From: Mesorhizobium sp. M1D.F.Ca.ET.043.01.1.1
GTDB taxonomy: Bacteria > Pseudomonadota > Alphaproteobacteria > Rhizobiales > Rhizobiaceae
Length of the DNA stretch: 64,000 nucleotides
Assembly: GCF_003952385.1 (NCBI RefSeq)
Contig: NZ_CP034444.1
Coordinates: 4,464,001 to 4,528,000 of the forward strand
Reading direction: 5' to 3'
Shown: positions 43,216 to 52,418 of the stretch, one piece after another
How positions within the stretch are numbered: position 1 is the stretch's first letter
How the letters are laid out: each line of letters opens with the position of its first letter
Notes under the pieces: model-generated
Seen by the model: only the letters and a program-made list of their open reading frames with translations
The model's database searches: none
What the model was told of the DNA's origin: nothing
Made by a program: the position numbers and the translations under genes

Positions 43216-43995
43216 ATGAGCTACGATACAATCATCTACGAAGAAGACGGTCCGATTGGGACGCTTACGCTCAATCGTCCTGACGATGGCAATATGTTCA
43301 ACCTGACAATGTGCCACGAAATCCGAGATTGCCTGAACGAGGTCCGCCGTGAAACGCGCACGCGCGTGATCGTGCTGACCGGCGCAGGCGACCAGTTCTT
43401 CTGCGTCGGTGGCCGTAAGGATGAGATGGAGGATAGCCTGCTTTATGCCGGCACGCTCCCCACTCTGGAAATGTACGAGACGATCGATCGGCTGCAGAAA
43501 CCTGTCATTGCCTCAGTCAACGGTTTCGCGGTCGGTGGCGGCAACGTTCTGCAGATGGTTTGCGATTGTACGATCGCCAAAGAGAGTGCCGTCTTCCGAC
43601 AGGTCGGGCCGATGGTCGGATCCTTCGATGCTGGCTATGGCACCTGGTACCTGGAAGATCTGGTCGGCAAGAAGAAGGCGAAGGAAATCTGGTACCGCAA
43701 CCCGAAGATTCCGGCCCGTGAAGCGCTTGAGCTCGGTTTGATCAACAAGGTGGTGCCCGACGCCGACCTCAAGGAGGAGACGCTCAAGTTTGCGCTGGAG
43801 ATCGCCGAGCGCGGCTCTTTTGCGCTTGCCTCGATCAAGGCGGCCTTCAACGCTCGCCATGGTGGCGTGTCGGGTCTGTCCCGCATGGCACACGACCTGT
43901 TGCTGCGGGCCTATCTCGAGACGGATGAGAGCCTTGAACTGGCAAGCGCCTTCACAGAGCGGCGCAAGCCCGATCCCTCCAAATTCGGGGCCTGA
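43216..43995 (+). CDS. BadI/MenB-like crotonase, probable ring-opening 2-ketocyclohexanecarboxyl-CoA hydrolase
   Basis: 259 residues, crotonase fold. The oxyanion-hole and active-site pattern is that of the MenB/BadI subgroup, not of enoyl-CoA hydratases: GFAVGGGNVLQMVCDCTIA lacks the hydratase Glu, and FRQVGPMVGSFDAGYGTWYLEDLVGKKKAKEIWY is characteristic. BadI hydrolyses 2-ketocyclohexanecarboxyl-CoA to pimeloyl-CoA; MenB makes naphthoyl-CoA for menaquinone. The neighbours (ligase, hydratase, SDR, acyl-CoA dehydrogenase) match the alicyclic acid route and not menaquinone synthesis, and the length is that of BadI (260), so the first is favoured. ATAGGGACCAGGATCA precedes the ATG. Confidence 0.78.
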   Translation: MSYDTIIYEEDGPIGTLTLNRPDDGNMFNLTMCHEIRDCLNEVRRETRTRVIVLTGAGDQFFCVGGRKDEMEDSLLYAGTLPTLEMYETIDRLQKPVIASVNGFAVGGGNVLQMVCDCTIAKESAVFRQVGPMVGSFDAGYGTWYLEDLVGKKKAKEIWYRNPKIPAREALELGLINKVVPDADLKEETLKFALEIAERGSFALASIKAAFNARHGGVSGLSRMAHDLLLRAYLETDESLELASAFTERRKPDPSKFGA

Positions 43996-43999
43996 CGCG

Positions 44000-45616
44000 A
44001 TGCGCCCATATCTGACGCTGCACCATCCTACGGTGGCGCGCGACTATTATGATGCAGGGCTTTGGCAGACGGATACGTTCTATTCGCTGCTCCAGCGCAA
44101 CGCTCGCAGGCGACCCGACGATGCGGCCCTGCAAGACGGCCGTTCCGGGCTGTCGTGGGCAGAGCTATTGGCGCGTGTCGATGGGGTCGCGGCAGATCTG
44201 AGGATCTACGGCCTTGTACCTGGCGATCGCGTCTCGATCTGGATGTCCAACAAGATTGAGGCCGTCATCCTATTCCTGGCCTGCGCGCGCGAGGGCTTTG
44301 CCTGCAATCCTTCGCTTCATCGCACCTATACTTGCGCGGAAGTCGCAGGGCTTATCAATCGGCTCTCCGCGCGCGCCCTGTTAACGGAAGAAGGGTGGGG
44401 CGCGGACCGAGCGACGGCAAAGTTCGATCAATTGCTCGCCGGTGTGCGATCGCTGAAGATCGTATACACGCCGGAAAGTCTGCCGGTCGCCGCTCCGAAT
44501 CTGGCGGAACCGTCCCACGATCCCGACAAGGTCGTCTACCTCGCCTTTACATCCGGCACGACAGGGACACCCAAATGCGTGATGCATTCCGACAACACGC
44601 TGTTGGCGAATGCGCGCGAACTCGTGCGCGACTGGGGCCACGGGCCACAGACGGTTGTCATGGTTTTGGCTCCGCTCTCGCATCACATTGCCTGGGTGGC
44701 AGTGTCACAGTGGCTTTTGACCGGCGGGCGTTTTGTCACCGATGATCCACCACAGGGCATGAGCCGCCTTGACTGGATTCTGAAGAACGGCGCCACCTAT
44801 GTGCTTGGGGTACCTACGCACGCGATGGACATCCTGGCTGAGCAGCAGCAACGGGGTCTGCCGCGGCTTGGAAGTGTGGCGACGTTCTATATGGCTGGGT
44901 CTCCCATCCCGCCTTCCGTGGCGAGCGCTTTCCTGGCGCAGGGGATCAAGGCACAAAACGTCTACGGCATGACCGAGAACTCCTCTCATCAGTACACGCA
45001 TCCGGACGATGATGAGCTGACGATCGTCAACACCTGCGGGCGAGGGGGTAACGCTTATCGGGTGCAGATCTTCGATGCAGCTGATCAGGATGTAGCTCTG
45101 CCTGCCGGCCAGATCGGTCAGATCGGCGGTAAAGGCGCTTCGCTCATGCTTGGCTATTTCGATAACCAAACCGCGACCGAAGGTAGTTTCAACCGTGAGG
45201 GCTGGTTCATGTCCGGGGACCTCGGCATCCTCGATGAGAAGGGCAATCTGCGCATAGAGGGCCGCATCAAGGACGTCATCATTCGTGGCGGCCATAACAT
45301 CTACCCGGCGCATATCGAGGCGATTGCATTGCGCCATGCTCAGGTCGACCGGGTTGCATGCTTTCCTGTCGCCGATGTCCGGCTCGGCGAAAAGGTCTGT
45401 ATCGCCGTGATCGGCACCGTCGACCCGGGCGAGCTGCTCGAACACCTGGCCCGCGAAGGTCTGTCTCGGTTCGACATGCCGGAGTACTTCATCAGGCTTA
45501 GCGAGTTGCCTCTGACCCCAAGCGGCAAGGTGCTCAAACGCGAGCTGGTCGAACAGGTCAAGCGCGGCGAGATCGCCCCTACGGCCATTCGCTACCAGGC
45601 GAGGACGCCGGCATGA
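44000..45616 (+). CDS. Acyl-CoA ligase (AMP-forming), AliA-like
   Basis: 538 residues from ATG 44000, 4 bases after the BadI-like stop; the frame is open earlier but over that gene. ATP/AMP motifs: FTSGTTGTPK at residues 183-192, YGMTENSSHQYTHPDDD, GWFMSGDLGILDEKGNLRIEGRIKDVIIRGG and catalytic Lys510 in PSGKVLKREL. It activates an organic acid to the CoA thioester. In the Rhodopseudomonas alicyclic-acid cluster AliA does this for cyclohexanecarboxylate and lies near badI, which supports a similar role here. Overlaps the next gene by four bases (ATGA). Confidence 0.87.
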   Translation: MRPYLTLHHPTVARDYYDAGLWQTDTFYSLLQRNARRRPDDAALQDGRSGLSWAELLARVDGVAADLRIYGLVPGDRVSIWMSNKIEAVILFLACAREGFACNPSLHRTYTCAEVAGLINRLSARALLTEEGWGADRATAKFDQLLAGVRSLKIVYTPESLPVAAPNLAEPSHDPDKVVYLAFTSGTTGTPKCVMHSDNTLLANARELVRDWGHGPQTVVMVLAPLSHHIAWVAVSQWLLTGGRFVTDDPPQGMSRLDWILKNGATYVLGVPTHAMDILAEQQQRGLPRLGSVATFYMAGSPIPPSVASAFLAQGIKAQNVYGMTENSSHQYTHPDDDELTIVNTCGRGGNAYRVQIFDAADQDVALPAGQIGQIGGKGASLMLGYFDNQTATEGSFNREGWFMSGDLGILDEKGNLRIEGRIKDVIIRGGHNIYPAHIEAIALRHAQVDRVACFPVADVRLGEKVCIAVIGTVDPGELLEHLAREGLSRFDMPEYFIRLSELPLTPSGKVLKRELVEQVKRGEIAPTAIRYQARTPA

Positions 45617-46380
45617 GTATCACCCTCGATCGGAAGGACGATTGCGCCATCCTGACGATAGATCGCCCGGAGAAACTCAACGCACTGTCGTTTTCGGTGC
45701 TCGCCGAGTTGGACGGCGTGCTGGAACAAGCCGCAAGCCTGCCTGTGCGCGCCCTGGTCGTTACGGGCGCCGGTGACAAGGCGTTCTGCGCCGGAGCCGA
45801 CATTGAAGAGTTACGCGGGCGCAGCCAGACCGAACAGCAGCGCGGCGCAGAGTTTGGTCAGGCGGTGTTCGAGAGACTTTCACATTTTCCCGCGCCGTCG
45901 ATCGCCGCCATCAACGGATATGCATTCGGCGGCGGGCTGGAGCTCGCCATGGCATGCACCTTTCGTATTGCCGTACGGACCGCGCGTCTGTCGTTGCCCG
46001 AGATCAAGCTTGGCCTAATTCCGGGTTATGGGGGAACCCAGCGCTTGCCGAGACTGGTTGGTGAGGCGCGCGCAATGGAACTCATTTTGACCGGGCACAT
46101 GATCGATGCCGAGGAAGCCTTACGGATCGGCCTCGTCAACAGCGTGACTGATGGGGATCCGGTGGCAGCAGCTATCGAATTCGCAGGGGCATTCATGCGC
46201 CATGGCCTGGTGGCGCTGCGGTTGGCGCGATCCGCGGTTGCGAGGGCGCTCAACAATCCGATCCAGGAGGGGCTCAGGATCGAAGCCGATCTGTCAACCC
46301 TGGCCTATCAGACACATGATTCTGAGGAAGGCATGGCCGCCTTTCTGCAGAAGCGCAAGCCGGAGTTTCGAGATGCCTGA
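45613..46380 (+). CDS. Enoyl-CoA hydratase, BadK-like
   Basis: 255 residues. Unlike the BadI-like neighbour it keeps both catalytic glutamates of hydratases: GGGLELAMAC and LPEIKLGLIPGYGGTQRLPR. VVTGAGDKAFCAGADIEELRG forms the oxyanion hole. It would add water to a cyclic or linear 2-enoyl-CoA; in an alicyclic route this is the BadK step on cyclohex-1-ene-1-carboxyl-CoA. Start ATG overlaps the ligase stop (ATGA); the stop lies inside the following SDR gene. Assignment to hydratase is firm, the exact substrate is not. Confidence 0.86.
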   Translation: MSITLDRKDDCAILTIDRPEKLNALSFSVLAELDGVLEQAASLPVRALVVTGAGDKAFCAGADIEELRGRSQTEQQRGAEFGQAVFERLSHFPAPSIAAINGYAFGGGLELAMACTFRIAVRTARLSLPEIKLGLIPGYGGTQRLPRLVGEARAMELILTGHMIDAEEALRIGLVNSVTDGDPVAAAIEFAGAFMRHGLVALRLARSAVARALNNPIQEGLRIEADLSTLAYQTHDSEEGMAAFLQKRKPEFRDA

Positions 46381-47080
46381 GCAGCAGATCATCGTCACCG
46401 GCGCGAGTAAGGGGATTGGCGCTGCCATCGTTTCAGACCTCGATCGGCGCGGCTTCATTGTGGCTGGTCTTTCACGATCCGGCGAAGTGCCTGCGGGCTA
46501 TGGGCTTGCTTGCGACGTCTCCGATCCGCATTCGATTGCAGCCGCAGTGGATGCGGTGGCGGCCAGAGGCTACATCTCTGGCGTTGTGAACTGCGCCGGA
46601 GCGCACGCATCAGGCCCGAGCACGGACTTGCCGGTCGAAGGCTTTGAAAACACCATGCGCCTCAATGCGACGTCGGTGCTGGCCGTCTGCCAGCAAGCCT
46701 ATCGCCATCTGGTTCGTGCCGAGACGTCGCTGATAGTTAATATCGGCTCCTTTTACGACAAGCTCGCCGTGGCAGAGAACGTCGCTTACTGCGCCTCGAA
46801 AGCGGCGGTCGGCGCGATCACCCGTTGCCTCGCGGCCGAATGGGCCAAGGACGGGGTCCGGGTCATCAATATTGCCCCTGGATATATCGAGACTGATCTT
46901 AACCGCGAGTTTCTTGCCAAGGACAAGATCCGCGCTTGGATCGGCAAACGAGTACCGGTCGGACGGACCGGCAAGCCGGATGAAGTAGCCAGGCTCGTCG
47001 GCGCGCTGTTCGCTGAAAACATCGGCTTTTTGAGTGGCGAGACGATCTATCTGGACGGTGTGCAAGGGATCAATCTGTAA
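46373..47080 (+). CDS. SDR-family dehydrogenase, BadH-like
   Basis: 235 residues from ATG 46373, overlapping the hydratase gene by 8 bases. TGASKGIG at residues 9-16, NCAGAHASGPS, the catalytic Ser in NIGSFYDK and Tyr-x-x-x-Lys in AYCASKAAVG, ending SGETIYLDGVQGINL. By position it would oxidise the 2-hydroxy-CoA ester formed by the hydratase to the 2-keto ester that the BadI-like enzyme cleaves, as BadH does. SDRs of this size serve many pathways, so the role is inferred from context. Confidence 0.83.
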   Translation: MPEQQIIVTGASKGIGAAIVSDLDRRGFIVAGLSRSGEVPAGYGLACDVSDPHSIAAAVDAVAARGYISGVVNCAGAHASGPSTDLPVEGFENTMRLNATSVLAVCQQAYRHLVRAETSLIVNIGSFYDKLAVAENVAYCASKAAVGAITRCLAAEWAKDGVRVINIAPGYIETDLNREFLAKDKIRAWIGKRVPVGRTGKPDEVARLVGALFAENIGFLSGETIYLDGVQGINL

Positions 47081-48246
47081 TGAAGTTCCTCGATCAACTC
47101 GACCGCCGGCGCGGCTGGTCGTCAGACGAGCGCATGGTTCTCGACCAGGTGCGCCGGCTTTGCCAGGAATTGATCGGCCCAAGGGCCGAACACCATGACC
47201 GGACGGGCGAGTTTCCCACCGAGAACCTCGCCGCGCTGAACGCCCTTGGCCTGAACGCGATCTTCATTCCGGAAGCCTATGGCGGCTCGCCGATGTCATA
47301 CCGGCTCTACCTCGAAGTCGTGAAAACTATTGCGGAGGCTTGCGCGTCGACTGGCATTATCTACGCAACGAACTTCCATGGCATGAAGCCTCTGGTGGAC
47401 TTCGGCAGCGAAGAACAGAAAGCGAGGCTGCTGCCACGCATCGCGGAAGGCGGTATCGGTGCGCTGGCGATTACCGAGAACAGCGCCGGTTCGGATGCTA
47501 CGGGCATGAAGACGCGCTTTAGGCCCGACGGTGACGAGATTGTCGTCGTTGGCAGCAAGCTCTTCATCACCAATGGCGATGTCGCCGACCTCATCCTGCT
47601 GTTCGGCAAATGGACTGAGATCGACGATGCCCGCGCGGCGATATCGGTTCTGGTGTTCGAGAAGGGAACGCCAGGCTTCGAGGTGGTGCGGCTCGAAGAC
47701 AAGATGGGGCATCGCGGTTCGTCGACGGCTGCGATCTCGTTTCACGAATGCCGGGTTCCACGCGCAAATCTCTTAGGCAACCCCGGGGACGGGCTTCGCA
47801 TCCTGCTTGCGTCACTCAACAAGTCGCGCCCCAGCATCGCGGCGCATGCGCTGGGCATTGCCCGCGCAGCGTTCTCCGATGCCGTCGCATACTCGAACCA
47901 GCGACGTCAATTCGGCCACGCCTTGCTTGAATTTCAGGGCAACCAATTCACCTTCGCCGACCTATCGGTGGAGCTCGCCATGGCGGAGCTGTGGCTCGAC
48001 TATGTCGGCCGGCTGGTCGACGACGGAGAGACCGACTTTGGGCTGGAGGCCTCCATGGCGAAAATGCGAGCATCTGACCTTGCCATGCGTCTCAGCACCG
48101 AAGCGGTCCAGATGCACGGCGGCTACGGCTATTGCAGGGACTACCGCGTGGAACGCCTGATGCGTGACGCCAAGATCACGCAGATCTGGGAAGGCACCAA
48201 TCAACTGCATCGTCAATTGATCGGCAGGAGTCTCATCGCCAAATGA
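47080..48246 (+). CDS. Acyl-CoA dehydrogenase
   Basis: 388 residues. The start overlaps the SDR stop (TAATG). Family signatures: IPEAYGG, ALAITENSAGSDATGMKT, NGDVADLILLFGKW, CRVPRANLLG, AYSNQRRQFGHALLEFQGNQF, QMHGGYGYCRDY and the catalytic Glu371 in QIWEGTNQ. FAD-dependent, passes electrons to ETF. Here it would introduce the 1,2 double bond into the ring or a dicarboxyl-CoA. Glu at the catalytic position is the usual residue; no ring-specific change can be read. Confidence 0.9.
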   Translation: MKFLDQLDRRRGWSSDERMVLDQVRRLCQELIGPRAEHHDRTGEFPTENLAALNALGLNAIFIPEAYGGSPMSYRLYLEVVKTIAEACASTGIIYATNFHGMKPLVDFGSEEQKARLLPRIAEGGIGALAITENSAGSDATGMKTRFRPDGDEIVVVGSKLFITNGDVADLILLFGKWTEIDDARAAISVLVFEKGTPGFEVVRLEDKMGHRGSSTAAISFHECRVPRANLLGNPGDGLRILLASLNKSRPSIAAHALGIARAAFSDAVAYSNQRRQFGHALLEFQGNQFTFADLSVELAMAELWLDYVGRLVDDGETDFGLEASMAKMRASDLAMRLSTEAVQMHGGYGYCRDYRVERLMRDAKITQIWEGTNQLHRQLIGRSLIAK

Positions 48247-49121
48247 GCAACATAAAGACAGTAGGGGTGTGTGGTGCGGGCGGCACCATGGGGGCCGGCA
48301 TCGCGATTGTGGCGGCGCGGGCGGGCTTCCGCACCATTTCTTTCGACACATCGGCTGAGGCGCTCGAGCGGTCAAGGCAGAGCACGGCCACCTTCTTCGG
48401 CAAGTCCGTGGAACGGGGCAAGATGACGACTGCGGAGCGGACTGCCATTCTCGACAACATGCGGTCGACTACCGCGCTTGATGATCTGGGTGAATGCGAC
48501 CTGGTCATAGAGGCGGTGTTCGAGGACCTGGAGACCAAGCGCCATCTGCTTGGAGCGCTCGACAGAGTATGCGGGCCGCAGACAATTTTCGCCTCAAACA
48601 CCTCGACCTTGTCCATCACCGAGATTGCGGCTGGTTCGAGGCATCCGGAACGGGTGGTCGGCATGCATTTTTGCCTGCCGGCACAGTTGATGAAGCTCAT
48701 CGAGATGTCGCCGGGCCTGCTGACTTCGACCGAGACCTTCGCTGCTGCCTGGGATTGGACGGAGGTCTGCGGTCAGATCCCGGTCAAAACCCAAGACAAG
48801 CCGGGCTTCATCCTCAACGCGCTCCTGGTGCCATTCAACAATGACGCCATCCGGGCCGTGGAAGCCGGCGTTGCATCGCCGGCAGACATCGACAAGGCGA
48901 TCAAGGTGGGCCTCGGTTACAAGATGGGGCCGCTGGAGTTGCTCGACCTGATCGGCCTCGACACGCAGATAAGGCTGTCGGAAGCCTTCTATCCCATCAC
49001 GCTCGACGCACGCGCAGCGGCGCCGCCACTGCTGCGGCGGATGGTTGCCGCGGGCCTGCTCGGGCGAAAGTCGGGAAGGGGGTTCTTCAGCTATGCCGGC
49101 GACAAGATGTTCGGAGCTTGA
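48243..49121 (+). CDS. 3-hydroxyacyl-CoA dehydrogenase, single C-terminal domain form
   Basis: 292 residues, overlapping the acyl-CoA dehydrogenase by four bases (ATGA). NAD-binding GAGGTMGAGIAIVAARAG, then IEAVFEDLETKR, FASNTSTLSI, catalytic His in GMHFCLPAQLMKLIEM and a C-terminal helical domain ending GLLGRKSGRGFFSYAGD. The Pro-Ala-Gln after HFC differs from the common HFFNPVP. This is the short type (HbdA-like). The following gene encodes a free-standing second C-terminal domain, so the two together correspond to the long PaaH type at 50946. Confidence 0.87.
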   Translation: MSNIKTVGVCGAGGTMGAGIAIVAARAGFRTISFDTSAEALERSRQSTATFFGKSVERGKMTTAERTAILDNMRSTTALDDLGECDLVIEAVFEDLETKRHLLGALDRVCGPQTIFASNTSTLSITEIAAGSRHPERVVGMHFCLPAQLMKLIEMSPGLLTSTETFAAAWDWTEVCGQIPVKTQDKPGFILNALLVPFNNDAIRAVEAGVASPADIDKAIKVGLGYKMGPLELLDLIGLDTQIRLSEAFYPITLDARAAAPPLLRRMVAAGLLGRKSGRGFFSYAGDKMFGA

Positions 49122-49122
49122 G

Positions 49123-49764
49123 ATGCGCTACACACTGGTAAAGAAAGGCAACAGCCCATCGTTCCCCGACGGCGATCCCTTCCTGGTGGCCGCGGTTGCC
49201 GACCCGGATGCAGAGATGGTGATCTACCTGTCGGGGACCCGGCTGCAAAGCGACAGCTCGAAGTCTGCTATCCTTGTCGAGCTCGGCCTTGAAAGCCTCG
49301 GCTTCCATACAGGCGAAGCGGCAGGAGAAGAGGGCTCCAACATCCTCGGCTTCGCGCGCTATCGGAACGGGGCGGACCTGCCTTCCTCCCTGATCGAGCT
49401 CGTCACTCAGCCCAAGACTTCCCCCCAAGCCGTGGCTTGCGCGCGCGCCCTGCTGGAATCGGCCGGGTTCACCGTCACGATTTGCAGCGATCAGGCAGGC
49501 CGCATCATCGATCGGTTGGTCCGGCCAAAATACAACGCGGCGCTGCGGCTGCTCGATGAAGGCCTTGCCAGCCAGAAGGACATCGATCTGACCTGTCGCC
49601 TTGGCCTCGGTTATCCCGACGGACCGATTGAACGCACGGTGCGCGGCGGTCTTGCCTATCATCATGACGTCTGCAAGGCCCTGTTCGAAAGCTATGGCAC
49701 CCCGGCTTTCGCGCCAGCGCGCCGTGCCGTTGTCGCTGCCCAGCGCAGGGAGGCAGGCGATTGA
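49123..49764 (+). CDS. Free-standing 3-hydroxyacyl-CoA dehydrogenase C-terminal domain protein
   Basis: 213 residues from ATG 49123, one base after the previous stop; GGAGCTTGAG serves as the binding site. No GxGxxG is present. Residues ~115-200 match the HCDH C-terminal domain: ICSDQAGRIIDRLVRPKYNAALRLLDEGLASQKDIDLTCRLGLGYPDGPIE. The arrangement equals the linker plus second C-terminal domain of the fused enzyme at 50946. It probably binds the upstream dehydrogenase and completes its dimer-like C-terminal half. Alternatively it is a regulatory or scaffolding paralog. Confidence 0.75.
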   Translation: MRYTLVKKGNSPSFPDGDPFLVAAVADPDAEMVIYLSGTRLQSDSSKSAILVELGLESLGFHTGEAAGEEGSNILGFARYRNGADLPSSLIELVTQPKTSPQAVACARALLESAGFTVTICSDQAGRIIDRLVRPKYNAALRLLDEGLASQKDIDLTCRLGLGYPDGPIERTVRGGLAYHHDVCKALFESYGTPAFAPARRAVVAAQRREAGD

Positions 49765-50888
49765 GACCACTGCAGGGACTGCGTGTACTTGACTTCTCGA
49801 CGCTGCTGCCTGGTCCGCTGGCTTCGCTGTTGCTGGCCGAGGCCGGCGCCGACGTCGTCAAGATTGAACGCCCGGGGACAGGCGAAGATATGCGTGGCTA
49901 CGAGCCGCGATGGGGACATGACAGTGTCAATTTCGCCATGCTGAACCGAGGCAAGAAAAGTCTTGCTCTGGATCTGAAGCTGGACAGTGACCGCGCCGTG
50001 TTGGCGCCGTTGCTGGAGAGCGCCGACATTGTCCTGGAGCAATTCCGACCCGGTGTCATGCAGCGGTTGGGACTTGATTACGCGACAGTCTCGAAGATCA
50101 ATCCGAAGCTTATCTATTGCTCGATAACGGGTTACGGACAAAGCGGCCCCAAGCGCGACGTGGCCGGGCATGATCTGAACTATATTGGCGACACCGGCCT
50201 GCTGTCGCTCTCGATGGGAACACCACAGGTGCCGGTCATTCCGCCGGCGCTGGTGGCCGACATTGCGGGTGGCGCCTACCCCGCGGTGATGAATATTCTG
50301 CTGGCTCTGGAGGAGCGTCGCGCGACCGGGAAGGGTCGTCATCTCGATATTGCGATGACCGACAATCTGTTCACTTTCATGTACTGGGCGATGGGCAGTG
50401 GCCTGGTCACGCAGAAATGGCCTGGCAACGGTACCGATCTTGTAACGGGCGGCACCCCCCGCTATCGCCTCTATCCCACGCAGGACGCCCGATTCGTCGC
50501 CGCGGCGCCGATCGAACAGAAATTCTGGGATCTGTTTTGTGACCTGATTGGTTTGCAGCAGCATTATCGCGACGACACGATCGATCCATCAGCGACTGTC
50601 CGCCAGGTCACGACGATCATTTCATCGCGTCCCTCGCAGTACTGGCGAGACAGTTTCACCGGTCGCGACTGTTGTTGCTCGATTGTCGCGACCCTCGAGG
50701 AGGCGCTGGCCGATCCTCACTTTGCCGCCCGCGGCGTTTTCAGCCATATCGTGACGAACGAGGCCGGCCAGACGCTGAAGGCCTTGCCTGTGCCGATCAA
50801 CGCCGGGTTCCGTGGCGATGCAGGGCAGCCCCTGGCAGCCCCAATCCTCGGTGGGTTCACGACGGGACCAAGCGGATCGGAGCGATGA
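49761..50888 (+). CDS. CaiB/BaiF-type CoA-transferase, second copy
   Basis: 375 residues from a TTG at 49761 that overlaps the previous stop (TTGA), with GGGAGGCAGG upstream; no suitable ATG exists near. Family features: GLRVLDFSTLLPGPLASLLLAEAGADVVKIERPG, NRGKKSLALDLKLDSD, YCSITGYGQSGPKRDVAGHDLNY and the Asp in LVADIAGGAYPAVM. It differs strongly from the first copy at 41902, so the two likely use different acids, for example entry substrate and a dicarboxylic intermediate. This Asp is the expected nucleophile. Confidence 0.85.
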   Translation: MRPLQGLRVLDFSTLLPGPLASLLLAEAGADVVKIERPGTGEDMRGYEPRWGHDSVNFAMLNRGKKSLALDLKLDSDRAVLAPLLESADIVLEQFRPGVMQRLGLDYATVSKINPKLIYCSITGYGQSGPKRDVAGHDLNYIGDTGLLSLSMGTPQVPVIPPALVADIAGGAYPAVMNILLALEERRATGKGRHLDIAMTDNLFTFMYWAMGSGLVTQKWPGNGTDLVTGGTPRYRLYPTQDARFVAAAPIEQKFWDLFCDLIGLQQHYRDDTIDPSATVRQVTTIISSRPSQYWRDSFTGRDCCCSIVATLEEALADPHFAARGVFSHIVTNEAGQTLKALPVPINAGFRGDAGQPLAAPILGGFTTGPSGSER

Positions 50889-50945
50889 GGCAGTTTTGCA
50901 ACCGAACTTATCTGCGGAAAAATCAACAACAGGACAACCAGCAAA

Positions 50946-52382
50946 ATGAGCGCTCTGTCACAAGATTCACTTGTCGCCGTGGTCGGTGCGGGCGCAATGG
51001 GATCAGGTATAGCTCAGGTGGCGGCGACAGCGGGACATCCGGTTGTCATCTACGATGCAATCCAAAGCGCTGCGGCACGCGGCCTCAGGCGCATAGAAGA
51101 CAGCCTTGCTGGTCTCGTGTCAAAGCGGCGACTTGGCGACGATGAGCGCCGAAGCATTCTTTGTCGGATCAGGCCGGCTGAGAGTTTAGACGGGCTGGCC
51201 GGCGCCAGATTGTGCGTTGAAGCAATCAATGAGGACCTTGCGGCAAAGCGCTCATTGTTTGCTGCGGTTGAGGACAAGCTGGAGCCCAGTTCCATCCTCG
51301 CCACCAATACGTCGTCCCTGTCGATCCCCGCCATTGCGGCCGGCCTCGCAAGTCCGCAACGCTTTGCCGGCATGCATTTCTTCAATCCTGCACCGGTCAT
51401 GAAACTTGTGGAGGTCGTCCAGGGACCGGCAACATTGCCCGAGGTCGCCACCACCATATTCGATACCGCTCAGGCATGGGGTAAAGCGGCGGTCCTTTGC
51501 CGGTCGACCCCGGGCTTCATCGTCAACCGCATCGCCCGGCCTTTCTATGGCGAGGCCCTGCGCATCCTCGAGGAGGGTGTGGCCGACGTCTCGACGATTG
51601 ACGCTCTGATGGTGGAGAGCGGTGGCTTTCGCATGGGACCCTTCACCTTGATGGATCTCATCGGGCAGGACGTCAATTATGCCGTCTCCTGTTCTGTTTT
51701 CGAGGCTTACTACGGCGATCCGCGTTATCGACCTTCCCTGCTGCAAAAGGAGCTGGTCGAAGCCGGCTGGCTCGGTCGCAAGACCGGGCGCGGCTTTTAT
51801 ACTTATTCCGACGGTGTTCAGTCTGGTATCGATCGGTCCGATGCCGATTCTGCCGCGGTGACTGCGGCCGGCTACCGGCTCGCGGAGCGCATCGAAGGTG
51901 TACGCTTCCAGCGCACGGATGGGCGTATGGCAGCCGAGGTCGCGCGAACCCTTGGCGAGCCGGTCATCCTCCACGACCTCGCCCTTGATGCCGTTAGCAG
52001 CAGGAGGATCGGTATCGCCGCCTCGCCGGATCTACCAGGCGCGCTGCTGCAACGCGTGATTAATGCGCTCCAGGAAGACGGGCTAGCGGTCTCCTGCCTG
52101 AGTGATCACCCCGGCCTTGTTGTGATGCGCGTTGTCGCGATGCTTGTGAACGAGGCCTATGAGGCAGCAATGCACAAGGTCGCGACGCCCGACGCCATCG
52201 ACATGGCCATGCGCCTTGGTGTCAACTATCCGATTGGCCCCATCGCCTGGGGGCAGCGCATTGGCCTGAACACGGTGCTTCAGGTCCTCGAGGCTGTTCT
52301 TGAGCGCACAGGCGACACTCGATACCGGCCGTCGCTTGGCCTGAGGCGAGCCTGCCTGGCCGACGAGCTTTTGTCGGCGTGA
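50946..52382 (+). CDS. 3-hydroxyacyl-CoA dehydrogenase, PaaH-type with two C-terminal domains
   Basis: 478 residues. NAD motif [45 protein letters not shown], catalytic His in [17 protein letters not shown], first C-terminal domain ([21 protein letters not shown]) and a second one from about residue 300 ([24 protein letters not shown]). PaaH-type enzymes oxidise 3-hydroxyadipyl-CoA and similar dicarboxylic CoA esters, which suits the pimelyl-to-glutaryl steps expected after ring opening. 57 bases follow the CoA-transferase gene, with no sign of a terminator. Confidence 0.88.
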   Translation: MSALSQDSLVAVVGAGAMGSGIAQVAATAGHPVVIYDAIQSAAARGLRRIEDSLAGLVSKRRLGDDERRSILCRIRPAESLDGLAGARLCVEAINEDLAAKRSLFAAVEDKLEPSSILATNTSSLSIPAIAAGLASPQRFAGMHFFNPAPVMKLVEVVQGPATLPEVATTIFDTAQAWGKAAVLCRSTPGFIVNRIARPFYGEALRILEEGVADVSTIDALMVESGGFRMGPFTLMDLIGQDVNYAVSCSVFEAYYGDPRYRPSLLQKELVEAGWLGRKTGRGFYTYSDGVQSGIDRSDADSAAVTAAGYRLAERIEGVRFQRTDGRMAAEVARTLGEPVILHDLALDAVSSRRIGIAASPDLPGALLQRVINALQEDGLAVSCLSDHPGLVVMRVVAMLVNEAYEAAMHKVATPDAIDMAMRLGVNYPIGPIAWGQRIGLNTVLQVLEAVLERTGDTRYRPSLGLRRACLADELLSA

Positions 52383-52418
52383 CGACTGCATTTTTCCTAA
52401 GACTGTGAGGTGGGACAG

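Noticed and set aside
43216..43995. MenB of menaquinone synthesis
   Set aside because: No other men genes, alphaproteobacteria normally use ubiquinone, and the neighbours form an acyl-CoA degradation operon.
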